From the NCBI GenBank assembly GCA_964618215.1, contig CAZTZE010000010.1, positions 1 to 64,000 on the forward strand: a stretch of 64,000 bases of DNA. Reading direction: 5' to 3'. The stretch's first letter is position 1. Each line of letters begins with the position of its first letter. A model generated the notes under the pieces. That model made no database searches. It was not told the DNA's origin and saw only the letters and a list, made by a program, of their open reading frames with translations. The stretch is from CG2-30-58-95 sp964618215 (lineage in GTDB: Bacteria; Chloroflexota; Anaerolineae; Anaerolineales; Villigracilaceae). Positions 57,574 to 64,000 of this stretch are shown one piece after another. A program made the translations under genes and the position numbers.

Positions 57574-58161
57574 ATGTCCCTCAAGCATGCCATCCTGGGT
57601 TTTTTGTCCTTTATGCCTCTTTCGGGCTATGATCTGAAAAAGGCCTTTGATAAATCGGTACGTCATTTCTGGCCTGCTAATCAAAGTCAGATTTACCGTA
57701 CCCTCGCCGAACTCGACGAACAGGGCTTGGTCGAGAAGGAAGTCATTGAGCGCGACGAACGCCTCGATATGAAAATCTACAGTATCACTGACGATGGCCG
57801 CGCTGAACTGCATCGCTGGCTGTCCACACCCTTGCCCGAACAGGATAACCGCGAGCCATTTCTTATCCAGGTTTACTTTAGCGGAAAACTTACGGATGAC
57901 GAACTGTTGCGCCTGCTTCAGCATGAAGTCTGCAGGGCCGAAGAAAAACTGGCGGCCTTGGTTGCTATCTATCGGGCGGTCACAACCCAGCCAAACAGTG
58001 TAAACGATGAGCGGGCTGTTTTCCTGAGTATGCTGACGCTCAAATATGGGCTTGCCAGCGGCCAAGCTCTTATCCAATGGCTCAAAAATGCCATCGCACG
58101 CATCCAATCTGGTGATTTTTCGCCGGTTGAACTCTCAAATCTCATAGGAGAAAAAGAATGA
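57574..58161 (+). CDS. PadR family transcriptional regulator
   Basis: The product has 195 residues. The winged-helix domain (about 5-85) includes HAILGFLSFMPLSGYDLKKA, WPANQSQIYRTLAELDEQGL and KIYSITDDGRAELHRWL; the C-terminal half is the helical dimer domain of the Vir/PadR type. It should repress from the palindrome upstream and be relieved by a ligand. Its stop overlaps the CPBP gene start by four bases, so the two are co-expressed. Confidence 0.92.
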   Translation: MSLKHAILGFLSFMPLSGYDLKKAFDKSVRHFWPANQSQIYRTLAELDEQGLVEKEVIERDERLDMKIYSITDDGRAELHRWLSTPLPEQDNREPFLIQVYFSGKLTDDELLRLLQHEVCRAEEKLAALVAIYRAVTTQPNSVNDERAVFLSMLTLKYGLASGQALIQWLKNAIARIQSGDFSPVELSNLIGEKE

Positions 58162-58988
58162 ATAAAACTATCCGTAACTTGATTATCTTTACCATCGTCG
58201 CCGAGGCTTGCGGCTTTTTGGGGATTGCCCTCGACCGTCTGCAGCCGCCACAAGACACCATGCAGGGCTTGGGCGCGCTGGTCTGGCTGACCTCGCCGTT
58301 GATTACTATCTTGCTCTTGCGTGCCTTCGGCGGCGACGGCTGGAAGGATTTTGGACTGGGACTCAATCTGAAGGCGGGTTGGCGCTGGTATCTGGTTGCC
58401 TTGCTCGTTATCCCGCTCGTTACGCTTGTGACCCTGGGCGTGGCCTCCGTTTTCAAGGTGGTATCGTTCACCGGTTTTGCCGCACAGGGCTTCGGCCCGT
58501 TCCTTTCAGCGGTAGGAGTAGGTTTGACTACGGTGATGGTCAAAAACATTTTCGAGGAGTTCACTTGGCGTGGCTATCTCACCCCGCGCTTTGAAGCGCT
58601 CAACCTGCATCCCTTTGTCAATTCACTTTTGACCGGCTTCATTTGGGCAGGCTGGCACGTGCCGTACTACCTGTATTTTCTAAATCGCGAGACGTTCCAG
58701 GAACGAACTTCGTTGAGTGTTTTGGGATTTATCCTGATAACGTTCCTCGTATTCCCGCTTATTTCCCTGACTTTTGGCGAACTGCGCCTGCTAAGCAAAT
58801 CTGTTTGGCCGGGCTGGTTGATGCACAACATTGCCAATACCATCAGCTTGGTACTCATTTCCGGCGGTTTTATCATCCTCAGCCGCGATTTTGCAGGGGC
58901 GATTCTTTCTCCTGGCACCGAGGGAGTATTCATATCGCTTCTAATGGGCTTGGTTGGGTTCGGTTTGTTCCGGGCCCGCAAACACTAG
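58158..58988 (+). CDS. CPBP family intramembrane metalloprotease
   Basis: The product has 276 residues and about eight helices. It has NIFEEFTWRGYL (EExxxR at about 133-138), the His of WAGWHVPYY and the late motif LMHNIAN: the glutamate/histidine set of the CAAX protease/Abi fold. Members cleave peptides in the membrane or act in bacteriocin immunity. Coupling to PadR suggests it is produced in response to a small molecule. Confidence 0.9.
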   Translation: MNKTIRNLIIFTIVAEACGFLGIALDRLQPPQDTMQGLGALVWLTSPLITILLLRAFGGDGWKDFGLGLNLKAGWRWYLVALLVIPLVTLVTLGVASVFKVVSFTGFAAQGFGPFLSAVGVGLTTVMVKNIFEEFTWRGYLTPRFEALNLHPFVNSLLTGFIWAGWHVPYYLYFLNRETFQERTSLSVLGFILITFLVFPLISLTFGELRLLSKSVWPGWLMHNIANTISLVLISGGFIILSRDFAGAILSPGTEGVFISLLMGLVGFGLFRARKH

Positions 58989-59077
58989 GTGCTGCGTGCC
59001 AAACCCCATTTGCCATGAGCGTGGTCAGGGATAATTCAGTAAAGATGATCTCTTTATGCAAAAAGATGATATGCGAG

Positions 59078-59109
59078 ATGCCCGGCAGAAATTGCTGGGC
59101 ATTTTTTTT
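59078..59109 (+). terminator. Rho-independent terminator after the CPBP gene
   Basis: ATGCCCGGCA, loop GAAAT, TGCTGGGCAT, then eight T. Strong stem (one G-T pair) and T-run. Confidence 0.88.
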
Positions 59110-59131
59110 AAATACAACGCAAACCGCAATT

Positions 59132-59164
59132 AAAAAAATCAGGGCACGCATTTGCGTACCCTGA
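59132..59164 (-). terminator. Rho-independent terminator of the ars operon
   Basis: On the minus strand TCAGGGTACGCA, loop AA, TGCGTGCCCTGA and then seven T. One mismatch. It ends the operon that runs leftward from arsR. Confidence 0.85.
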
Positions 59165-59183
59165 CGTTCTGCTCAATATGGGG

Positions 59184-59556
59184 TTAGAACAGCCAGAATT
59201 TTCCGGTCACAATCAGGAACATTGCCCCCAGCAGGCAAACGACCATCAGGAGCATGAAGGCCATCACAAAGCGCTGGACAGGCGCCATGCCCTGCCGTTG
59301 CAAGGCTTGCTGCTGCGCGCTTTGCAGGAAGTGGCCCGGAGGGGAAGCACGCGGCTGGCTGGCGCGCTACCAGGGCGAACTGGCGCGGCGTGATGGTCAG
59401 GCTGATGAACAGGATCATCACTAAGGTAAGCGCCTGCGAATACCCCTGCACCGCCTTACCCGGGCTGGTTGTCCACAGCCCCAACAGCAGGCCGACGATC
59501 ACGGTAGCGGTGATGATGATCTGGTAGTTCTTGCGGATGAACTCAGCGAATCGCAT
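59184..59556 (-). pseudogene. Small BASS-like membrane protein gene with a 4-bp frameshift
   Basis: The first frame gives MRFAEFIRKNYQIIITATVI and then a helix ending SQALTLVMILFISLTITPRQ, like part of a bile-acid/arsenite symporter. The frame then degenerates. A duplicated GGCT at 59353-59360 is the likely cause: removing one copy gives ARQPRASPPGHFLQSAQQQ, and then FVMAFMLLMVVCLLGAMF as a second helical region and a TAA at 59184-59186. About 123 residues if repaired. It is the last gene of the ars operon. Confidence 0.65.
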
Positions 59557-59586
59557 CTTGAACCTGTCTCTTTTGGATTCCGAATC

Positions 59587-59751
59587 TCATGCTGCTGGTG
59601 GAATCTCGACGACCAATTCGCCCTGGGGCACCAGCCCACCGATGACGGTATTCGTCGCCGTGCCCCACTTGACGCACAGGTCGTGCAGTTCGGCCAGTTT
59701 TTCGTGCGGCTCGGGGCTTTTGAAACTCAGGATTTTGACACTGACCTGCAT
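59587..59751 (-). CDS. 54-residue conserved-looking small protein in the ars operon
   Basis: Begins MQVSVKILSFKSPEPHEKLA and continues through a CVKWGTATNTVIGGLVPQGE block. It reads as a small alpha/beta protein with one Cys. It lies nine bases after acr3 and in the same direction, filling the gap to the BASS-like gene. Start and stop are clean, but no family is recognised. Confidence 0.5.
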   Translation of the reverse strand: MQVSVKILSFKSPEPHEKLAELHDLCVKWGTATNTVIGGLVPQGELVVEIPPAA

Positions 59752-59760
59752 CCGCCTGCC

Positions 59761-60816
59761 CTATGCCGTAAAGAACCGCTTTTGCAGCCAGAGCGCCACG
59801 TTGACCAGCCCGATCATCACCGGCACTTCGATCAGGGGTCCAATAACAGCGGCGAAGGCCACACCAGAGCCGATGCCAAAGACGGCCACCGCCACGGCAA
59901 TCGCCAGTTCGAAGTTGTTGCTGGCGGCGGTGAATGCCAGCGTGGTGGTCTTGGAGTAATCTGCGCCAATGGCTTTGCCTATGAAGAAGCTGACCAGGAA
60001 CATGACCACGAAGTAAATGAGCAGGGGGACGGCGATGCGCACCACGTCCAGCGGCAGTTCCACGATCAGGTCGCCCTTGAGTGAGAACATAACCACGATG
60101 GTGAACAGCAGGGCAATCAACGTCAGCGGACTGATCTTGGGCACGAATTGTTTGTGATACCAATCCTTGCCTTTGGCGCGGACGAGGAAGAAGCGCGTCA
60201 GGAACCCGGCGATGAACGGGATGCCCAGATAAATAAACACGCTCTTGGCAATCTCGCCGATGGTGATGTCCACGATGTTGCTGGTCATGCCGAACCAGGT
60301 CGGCAGGATGGTGATGAAGACATAGGCGTAAACGCTGTAAAACAGCACCTGGAAGATGCTGTTGAATGCCACCAGCCCGGCGGCGTATTCGTTATCGCCT
60401 TTTGCCAGTTCGTTCCAGACGATGACCATCGCAATGCAGCGCGCCAGGCCGATCAGGATCAACCCGGTCATGTATTCGGGGTAGCCGCGCAGGAAAAGGA
60501 TCGCCAGGGCGAACATCAGGATCGGCCCGATGACCCAGTTCTGCACCAGCGAGAGACCGAGCACCTTCCAGTTGCGGAATACGTCTCCAAGTTCCTCATA
60601 GCGGACTTTGGCCAGCGGCGGGTACATCATCAAAATCAGGCCGACGGCGATGGGAATGTTGGTCGTCCCGACCGAAACGGCGGTGTTGAAGGTTTGCACG
60701 GCAGCCGGGAAGAGAAAACCAATTCCCACGCCGACCGCCATCGCCAGGAAAATCCACAGGGTCAGGTAGCGGTCGAGGAAAGAGAGCCGTTTGGTGGTGC
60801 TGGTTTCTGATGTCAT
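59761..60816 (-). CDS. acr3: ACR3 family arsenite efflux transporter
   Basis: The product has 351 residues and ten helices. GLARCIAMVIVWNELAKGD carries the conserved Cys of helix 4, and LGIPFIAGFLTRF and AFTAASNNFELAIAVAVAVF are family blocks. It exports arsenite (and antimonite) across the membrane. Gene order with arsC, a thioredoxin-like gene and arsR supports arsenic resistance. Confidence 0.95.
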   Translation of the reverse strand: MTSETSTTKRLSFLDRYLTLWIFLAMAVGVGIGFLFPAAVQTFNTAVSVGTTNIPIAVGLILMMYPPLAKVRYEELGDVFRNWKVLGLSLVQNWVIGPILMFALAILFLRGYPEYMTGLILIGLARCIAMVIVWNELAKGDNEYAAGLVAFNSIFQVLFYSVYAYVFITILPTWFGMTSNIVDITIGEIAKSVFIYLGIPFIAGFLTRFFLVRAKGKDWYHKQFVPKISPLTLIALLFTIVVMFSLKGDLIVELPLDVVRIAVPLLIYFVVMFLVSFFIGKAIGADYSKTTTLAFTAASNNFELAIAVAVAVFGIGSGVAFAAVIGPLIEVPVMIGLVNVALWLQKRFFTA

Positions 60817-60917
60817 GGGGGGTCTCCAGGTTAAGTTATGTCAAATTTTCCAATCCGCCCTGCCAGGACGGACAGCCGTCAAAGTAAAGTAAGTCTATTT
60901 TCATCGCGGTTGTCTTT

Positions 60918-61334
60918 TTACGAATGATTCTCGAGTATTGCAACGATTTCGCGTTCGATGGCATCACGCACGGAGCGAAAGACCTGCATCATTTCATCGT
61001 CCGTGCCTTCGGCTTTGGCGGGATCGGGGAAATTGCGATGGACACGCTTGCCTTTTCCGAGCCAGACGGGACATTCCTCGGCGGCTGAATCGCAGACCGT
61101 GACCACCAAGTCAAAGTCCATGCCCCGGAATTCATCCGCCAGTTTCGAACGACCCGTATACTGGATGCCGATTTCGGACAGCGCCGCCAACGCCTTTGGG
61201 TGAACGTAACCCGCAGGCCTGGTCCCCGCGCTGACGGCTTCCCACATCCCGCCCAGCCGGGCGTTGACGATGGCTTCGGCCATCTGCGAGCGGCAGGAGT
61301 TGCCGATGCAGAGAAAAAGCACCTTGCGTTTCAT
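60918..61334 (-). CDS. arsC: Arsenate reductase (low-MW phosphatase fold)
   Basis: The product has 138 residues. The P-loop LFLCIGNSCRSQMAEAIVNA carries the catalytic Cys9 and Arg15, and VVTVCDSAAEECPVW the second and third Cys needed for the thioredoxin-coupled cycle. It reduces arsenate to arsenite for export by Acr3. The adjacent thioredoxin-like gene (stop only four bases upstream of its start) could recycle it. Confidence 0.95.
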   Translation of the reverse strand: MKRKVLFLCIGNSCRSQMAEAIVNARLGGMWEAVSAGTRPAGYVHPKALAALSEIGIQYTGRSKLADEFRGMDFDLVVTVCDSAAEECPVWLGKGKRVHRNFPDPAKAEGTDDEMMQVFRSVRDAIEREIVAILENHS

Positions 61335-61338
61335 TTCT

Positions 61339-61584
61339 TTAAACCAGGGCGTTGGCCAGAAACGTGGTGATTTCCGCCTCGCTTGGCACCCGCCCGGCGG
61401 CGACCACCTTCTCGTTGATGACCAGGCCAGGTGTCGAGAGGATCGGGTATTTGGTGATCTCGGCGTAATCGGTGACTTTCTCGATTTTCGCCTCGATACT
61501 GAGGGCGTTGACTGCCCGCTCGGTCAGGTAGGCCAGTTTATGGCAGTTGGCGCAGCCAGGGCCGAGAACTTTGATGGTGAGCAT
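61339..61584 (-). CDS. Thioredoxin-like redox disulfide protein
   Basis: The product has 81 residues, glutaredoxin-like small fold. LGPGCANCHKLAYLTERAVN has the CxxC active site at about 11-14, and STPGLVINEKVVAAGRVP holds the cis-proline region. Small proteins of this type often accompany arsenic permease and arsC genes and may donate electrons to them. Confidence 0.9.
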   Translation of the reverse strand: MLTIKVLGPGCANCHKLAYLTERAVNALSIEAKIEKVTDYAEITKYPILSTPGLVINEKVVAAGRVPSEAEITTFLANALV

Positions 61585-61612
61585 GGGAACCTCCAGTTTG
61601 GTAGATTAGTGT

Positions 61613-61676
61613 AAGGTGACAGTCACCTTGTATTTTCAGGGCATGTGCTCTCTTGAAATCAGGTGACTGTCACCTG
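61613..61676. repeat. Pair of palindromes AAGGTGACAGTCACCTT and CAGGTGACTGTCACCTG
   Basis: Two 17-bp palindromes with shared GGTGAC/GTCACC arms, 30 bases apart, between the permease and thioredoxin-like genes. The second contains the permease stop and encodes its last residues (QVTVT). Confidence 0.9.
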
Positions 61677-63131
61677 TCTCTTCGCGTTGCGGCGATTGAC
61701 CAGCCAGAGCACCATAGCAAGAACGGCCAGGAAAAGCAATAAGAACAGGGCCACCAGCCCAATGCTGGCGCCATCCACCCAGGCGCCGTAGATGAGACCG
61801 GCCAGGGTGCTGAAGAGCGCCACCCAGCCGACATACACCCAGGCCTTTAACCGCCCGATGATGGTGGCGGTGATCAGGATGCTCTGCAGGCTGAGTTCCG
61901 GGTCGGCCATGAGGTAGGCCAGCAGCGGGCCGCGGTGCATGCCCAGGCTGAGGAACATTTGGGCAATTGGCACTTCGACCAGGGTCGGGAAGTACATAAA
62001 TACACCGAAGACCACACCTGCCAGATTGCCCAGTAACGTGTTTTGACCGGCGAGGGTCTCGATCCATTCGGGTTTGATCAACACTCGAATAATGCCAACA
62101 GCAAATACACCGACGACAAGCAAGGGGAAAATCTGCTTGACAAAGCGCCAGGATTCCCACAGGAAGTCACGGGTTTCATCCGCCGAGAGATATTTGCGGG
62201 CGATGAAGAACAAGACAGCCAGCGCAATCAGAACACCGATGAATTTGCCGGTCAGGGCGATTTGCAGTCCGTCCGGCGCGGCTTTCATGCCCAGCGCGGC
62301 GACCATCAGGGTGAGACCGGTCAGGCCGAGGGCGGTCCACGTCCAGGCATTGAACTTCTCGTGGATATGCTCAAAGCCCTTCCAGGCTGAAAGCCCGATG
62401 AACGCCAACAGACCAATGAGGATCACACCCTGCACGGTGACGCCCTCCTCGCCCCGGCTTGCATCGTGCGGGACGAGCCAGTCGAGCCAGGCTTGGAAGT
62501 TCTCCGCGCCGCGTAGGGGCAGGGTGGTCTGGGCGTAAGAGCCGGTCAGGAAGTCAAGTTTGAGCGTGCCGGAAAGGAGCAGGGCGACAAGCACCAGCAG
62601 GAAGACGAGAGCGGCGCGGCGCATGCCCTTGCCGCGCTGGCCGGCGAACATTTCGTCAGTCGCTTTATCGTGGGCAGCGTCATCTTTGCGGAAGGTGAGC
62701 GCCATGATGAGACCGATGCCGATGCCGAAGGCCAGCGAGAGGAACAGGCGCGCAAACGCCAGGTCCGCGCCGATCACGCCGCCGGTGTAGACCAGCGCCA
62801 GGATGTTGGCGGCCGGGGCGAAAAACAGGAAGGTGATGGCCGGGCCAAGTCCGGCGCCTTTCTTGTAAATCCCGGCGAAAAGCGGGACGATGGTGCAGGA
62901 ACACACCGCCAGCACCGAACCGGCCAGCGCCGCCGCCGGATACGAGATGAACTTGGGTGTGTTGCGCCCCAAAAAGCGCGCGACCGACTCTTTGGGGATG
63001 AGCGCCGTCATTGCCCCGGCGATGTAGAAGGCCGGGACAAGACAGAGCAAAACGTGCGCGGCGAGGTAGGCAGCCAGGTTACCAAGGCCGCCATGAAGCA
63101 GGTTGAGCAGGAAAGGGAGAATGTCAGTCAT
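61659..63131 (-). CDS. Permease of the COG0701/ArsP type
   Basis: About 490 residues from ATG 63131. Repeated permease blocks: LVPAFYIAGAMTALIPKESV, then GSVLAVCSCTIVPLFAGIYK (the conserved CSC) in the first half, and the second half repeats the pattern with YFPTLVEVPIAQMFL. Members transport organoarsenicals or other metal species. Its place in an ars operon supports an arsenic role, but the substrate is not certain. The last residues come from a palindromic repeat. Confidence 0.88.
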   Translation of the reverse strand: MTDILPFLLNLLHGGLGNLAAYLAAHVLLCLVPAFYIAGAMTALIPKESVARFLGRNTPKFISYPAAALAGSVLAVCSCTIVPLFAGIYKKGAGLGPAITFLFFAPAANILALVYTGGVIGADLAFARLFLSLAFGIGIGLIMALTFRKDDAAHDKATDEMFAGQRGKGMRRAALVFLLVLVALLLSGTLKLDFLTGSYAQTTLPLRGAENFQAWLDWLVPHDASRGEEGVTVQGVILIGLLAFIGLSAWKGFEHIHEKFNAWTWTALGLTGLTLMVAALGMKAAPDGLQIALTGKFIGVLIALAVLFFIARKYLSADETRDFLWESWRFVKQIFPLLVVGVFAVGIIRVLIKPEWIETLAGQNTLLGNLAGVVFGVFMYFPTLVEVPIAQMFLSLGMHRGPLLAYLMADPELSLQSILITATIIGRLKAWVYVGWVALFSTLAGLIYGAWVDGASIGLVALFLLLFLAVLAMVLWLVNRRNAKRQVTVT

Positions 63132-63207
63132 AGCAATCTTTATAGTATTACCCGGCAAAAACTATCACAACCGCGAAGATTTCGGGACGCGGACACCTGC
63201 ACTTGCG

Positions 63208-63345
63208 CTAGGTGCAAGTGTAAACGCGGATGAACGCCGATAAAAAAATCCGCGCTCGTCCGCGTCCAATAGATTTGGTTGCGACTGGAGGCCGCGCTAT
63301 GTTGTTGATAGCAAACTCCAACGCCACCTGAAGGACTTTCTTCAT
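63208..63345 (-). CDS. 45-codon ORF coupled to arsR, partly repeat-encoded
   Basis: ATGA overlaps the arsR stop; the protein starts MKKVLQVALEFAINNIARPP. Its tail is read from a dispersed repeat (GCGGATGAACGCCGATAAAA with the inverted CGCGCTCGTCCGCGTC). The N-terminal 22 residues may be the relic of a real gene whose remainder was replaced by the repeat. Confidence 0.3.
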   Translation of the reverse strand: MKKVLQVALEFAINNIARPPVATKSIGRGRARIFLSAFIRVYTCT

Positions 63346-63698
63346 GTTTCTTCTCGCTTGCAGCGGCAATTCGGGCAATAGCACTCCGCTGAAGGGGCCA
63401 GTTTCGGCAGCGTCACGCCTTGAAGTTCCGCCACTTGCTGGATCAAGCCAAGCAGCGCCGGGTTGTTCAGCCGGTAATGGATATTGCGTCCGTGGCGGCG
63501 GTCAATGACCAGACCCGCCTCGCGCAGGGCCATCAGGTGCTGCGAAATATACGCCTGCCGCCAGCCGAAGGTCGCTTCGAGATGGCAGACGCACGGCTCG
63601 CCTCTGCCAATCGCAAGCAGAATTTGCAGCCGCGCCGGTTGGCCGATAGTTTGTAGAAATACGGCCATATCGTTGAAAGGGGACACATTCGCCGTCAC
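63342..63698 (-). CDS. arsR: ArsR family metalloregulator
   Basis: The product has 118 residues with a GTG start at 63698 (alternatively ATG 63668). The winged-helix region holds GEPCVCHLEATFG, the CxC of As(III)-sensing ArsR proteins (Cys36 and Cys38), then WRQAYISQHLMALREAGLVI. The C-terminal ECYCPNCRCK adds more Cys. As(III) binding should release it from DNA and turn on the operon. Confidence 0.93.
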   Translation of the reverse strand: MTANVSPFNDMAVFLQTIGQPARLQILLAIGRGEPCVCHLEATFGWRQAYISQHLMALREAGLVIDRRHGRNIHYRLNNPALLGLIQQVAELQGVTLPKLAPSAECYCPNCRCKREET

Positions 63699-63756
63699 GA
63701 ATATATTGTACAGCCTCCCTGTCGCGACGGGTTAGTGTGGAATGTCATACGGATCA

Positions 63757-63779
63757 GTTACCTTAAGTAACGTTTACTT
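63757..63779. promoter_or_regulatory. Overlapping palindromes in the region upstream of arsR
   Basis: GTTACCTTAAGTAAC (63757-63771) and AAGTAACGTTTACTT (63765-63779) are two overlapping dyads, the second touching the upstream cupin gene's stop codon. They are candidate ArsR operator half-sites. A possible arsR -10 (TACAAT) lies about 55 bases nearer to arsR. Confidence 0.5.
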
Positions 63780-64000
63780 TAGTTCCCGCCTTCTGCCGCC
63801 AGGTGCATTGCAATTGGACGTTCACCCTCTGCGAAACCCGAGAGCAAAATCAAGACATTGGTCACTGTATTTCCTCTGTTGCGCCAACGATGCTGAAGGT
63901 GGGCAGAAAACAACAGGCTATCCCCCGGTTCGAGATTGTAAATTTCTTTTTCGACTTGATATTCCAGTTGCCCGCGCAGGCAGAAAACGAACTCGTGTCC
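63779..64000 (-). CDS. Partial cupin-domain protein (C-terminal part)
   Basis: The frame is open from the window edge to TAA at 63779-63781. It reads GHEFVFCLRGQLEYQVEKEI, then LEPGDSLLFSAHLQHRWRN and GFAEGERPIA, the double-motif cupin fold found as the sensor domain of many HTH-XRE/cupin regulators. The N-terminus lies outside the window, so the presence of an HTH domain is only inferred. It is in line with and upstream of arsR but has its own stop, about 80 bases before arsR. Confidence 0.75.
   Translation of the reverse strand, partial: GHEFVFCLRGQLEYQVEKEIYNLEPGDSLLFSAHLQHRWRNRGNTVTNVLILLSGFAEGERPIAMHLAAEGGN

Overview
The window looks like a chromosomal piece of a Chloroflexota bacterium, most likely class Anaerolineae. 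This is inferred from two large DUF2298 (Chlor_Arch_YYY) membrane proteins, a family known mainly from Chloroflexota and methanogens, from a mevalonate kinase, and from the many short tandem and palindromic repeats. GC is high nearly everywhere; one block at about 35.5-39.1 kb is clearly AT-rich.

Layout. (1) 0-7 kb: an integron. An IntI-type integrase (6025-6990, +) with the IntI-specific insertion faces away from a cassette array on the minus strand. The array has five attC-like sites of 124-130 bp, each with 7-bp RYYYAAC/GTTRRRY-like ends and complementary arms. The cassettes carry small membrane proteins, a tiny lipoprotein and an alpha/alpha-toroid protein. An IS91-like element sits between attI and the first visible attC. 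(2) 7-8.6 kb: decayed DNA, with acyl-CoA dehydrogenase 3' fragments around a broken YgiT toxin-antitoxin module and a frameshifted surface-protein fragment. (3) 8.6-11.4 kb: cmk followed by three overlapping acyltransferase genes. (4) 11.5-33.3 kb: an envelope glycosylation region with GT39-like membrane glycosyltransferases, two DUF2298 proteins (one fused to a GT39-like domain), methyltransferases, a GT4 enzyme, a CDP-paratose epimerase-like enzyme and a flippase-like protein. TumE-like and VapBC toxin-antitoxin pairs, a cation efflux protein and a DUF4143 ATPase are interspersed. (5) 33.3-35.1 kb: lepA. (6) 35.2-39.2 kb: an AT-rich island with DUF4926, DUF2971, an unrecognised helical protein and a J-domain protein. 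(7) 39.2-47.3 kb: a PIN/Phd pair inside a duplicated tlyA 3' end, tlyA, a UbiA-type transferase, mevalonate kinase, an FAH-family enzyme, tRNA-Val(TAC), a GH4 enzyme, a ChbG-like deacetylase and a GNAT-like enzyme. (8) 47.4-55.9 kb: signalling, including a PP2C-like/TM/propeller protein and a 1592-residue multi-GAF/PAS diguanylate cyclase. (9) 56-59 kb: a Cys-rich protein, an Fe-S protein, an ABC permease remnant, and a PadR/CPBP pair behind a perfect 50-bp palindrome. (10) 59.1-63.7 kb: an arsenic resistance operon (arsR, permease, thioredoxin-like, arsC, acr3 and two small genes). A cupin regulator fragment runs off the right end.

A striking global feature is a set of tandem repeats with a 7-bp period. 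The heptamer sequence differs from locus to locus. Arrays occur in intergenic DNA and also in frame inside at least five membrane-protein or enzyme genes, where they encode hydrophilic peptides such as FILHPSSF. Short palindromes and homopolymer blocks have likewise entered coding sequence.
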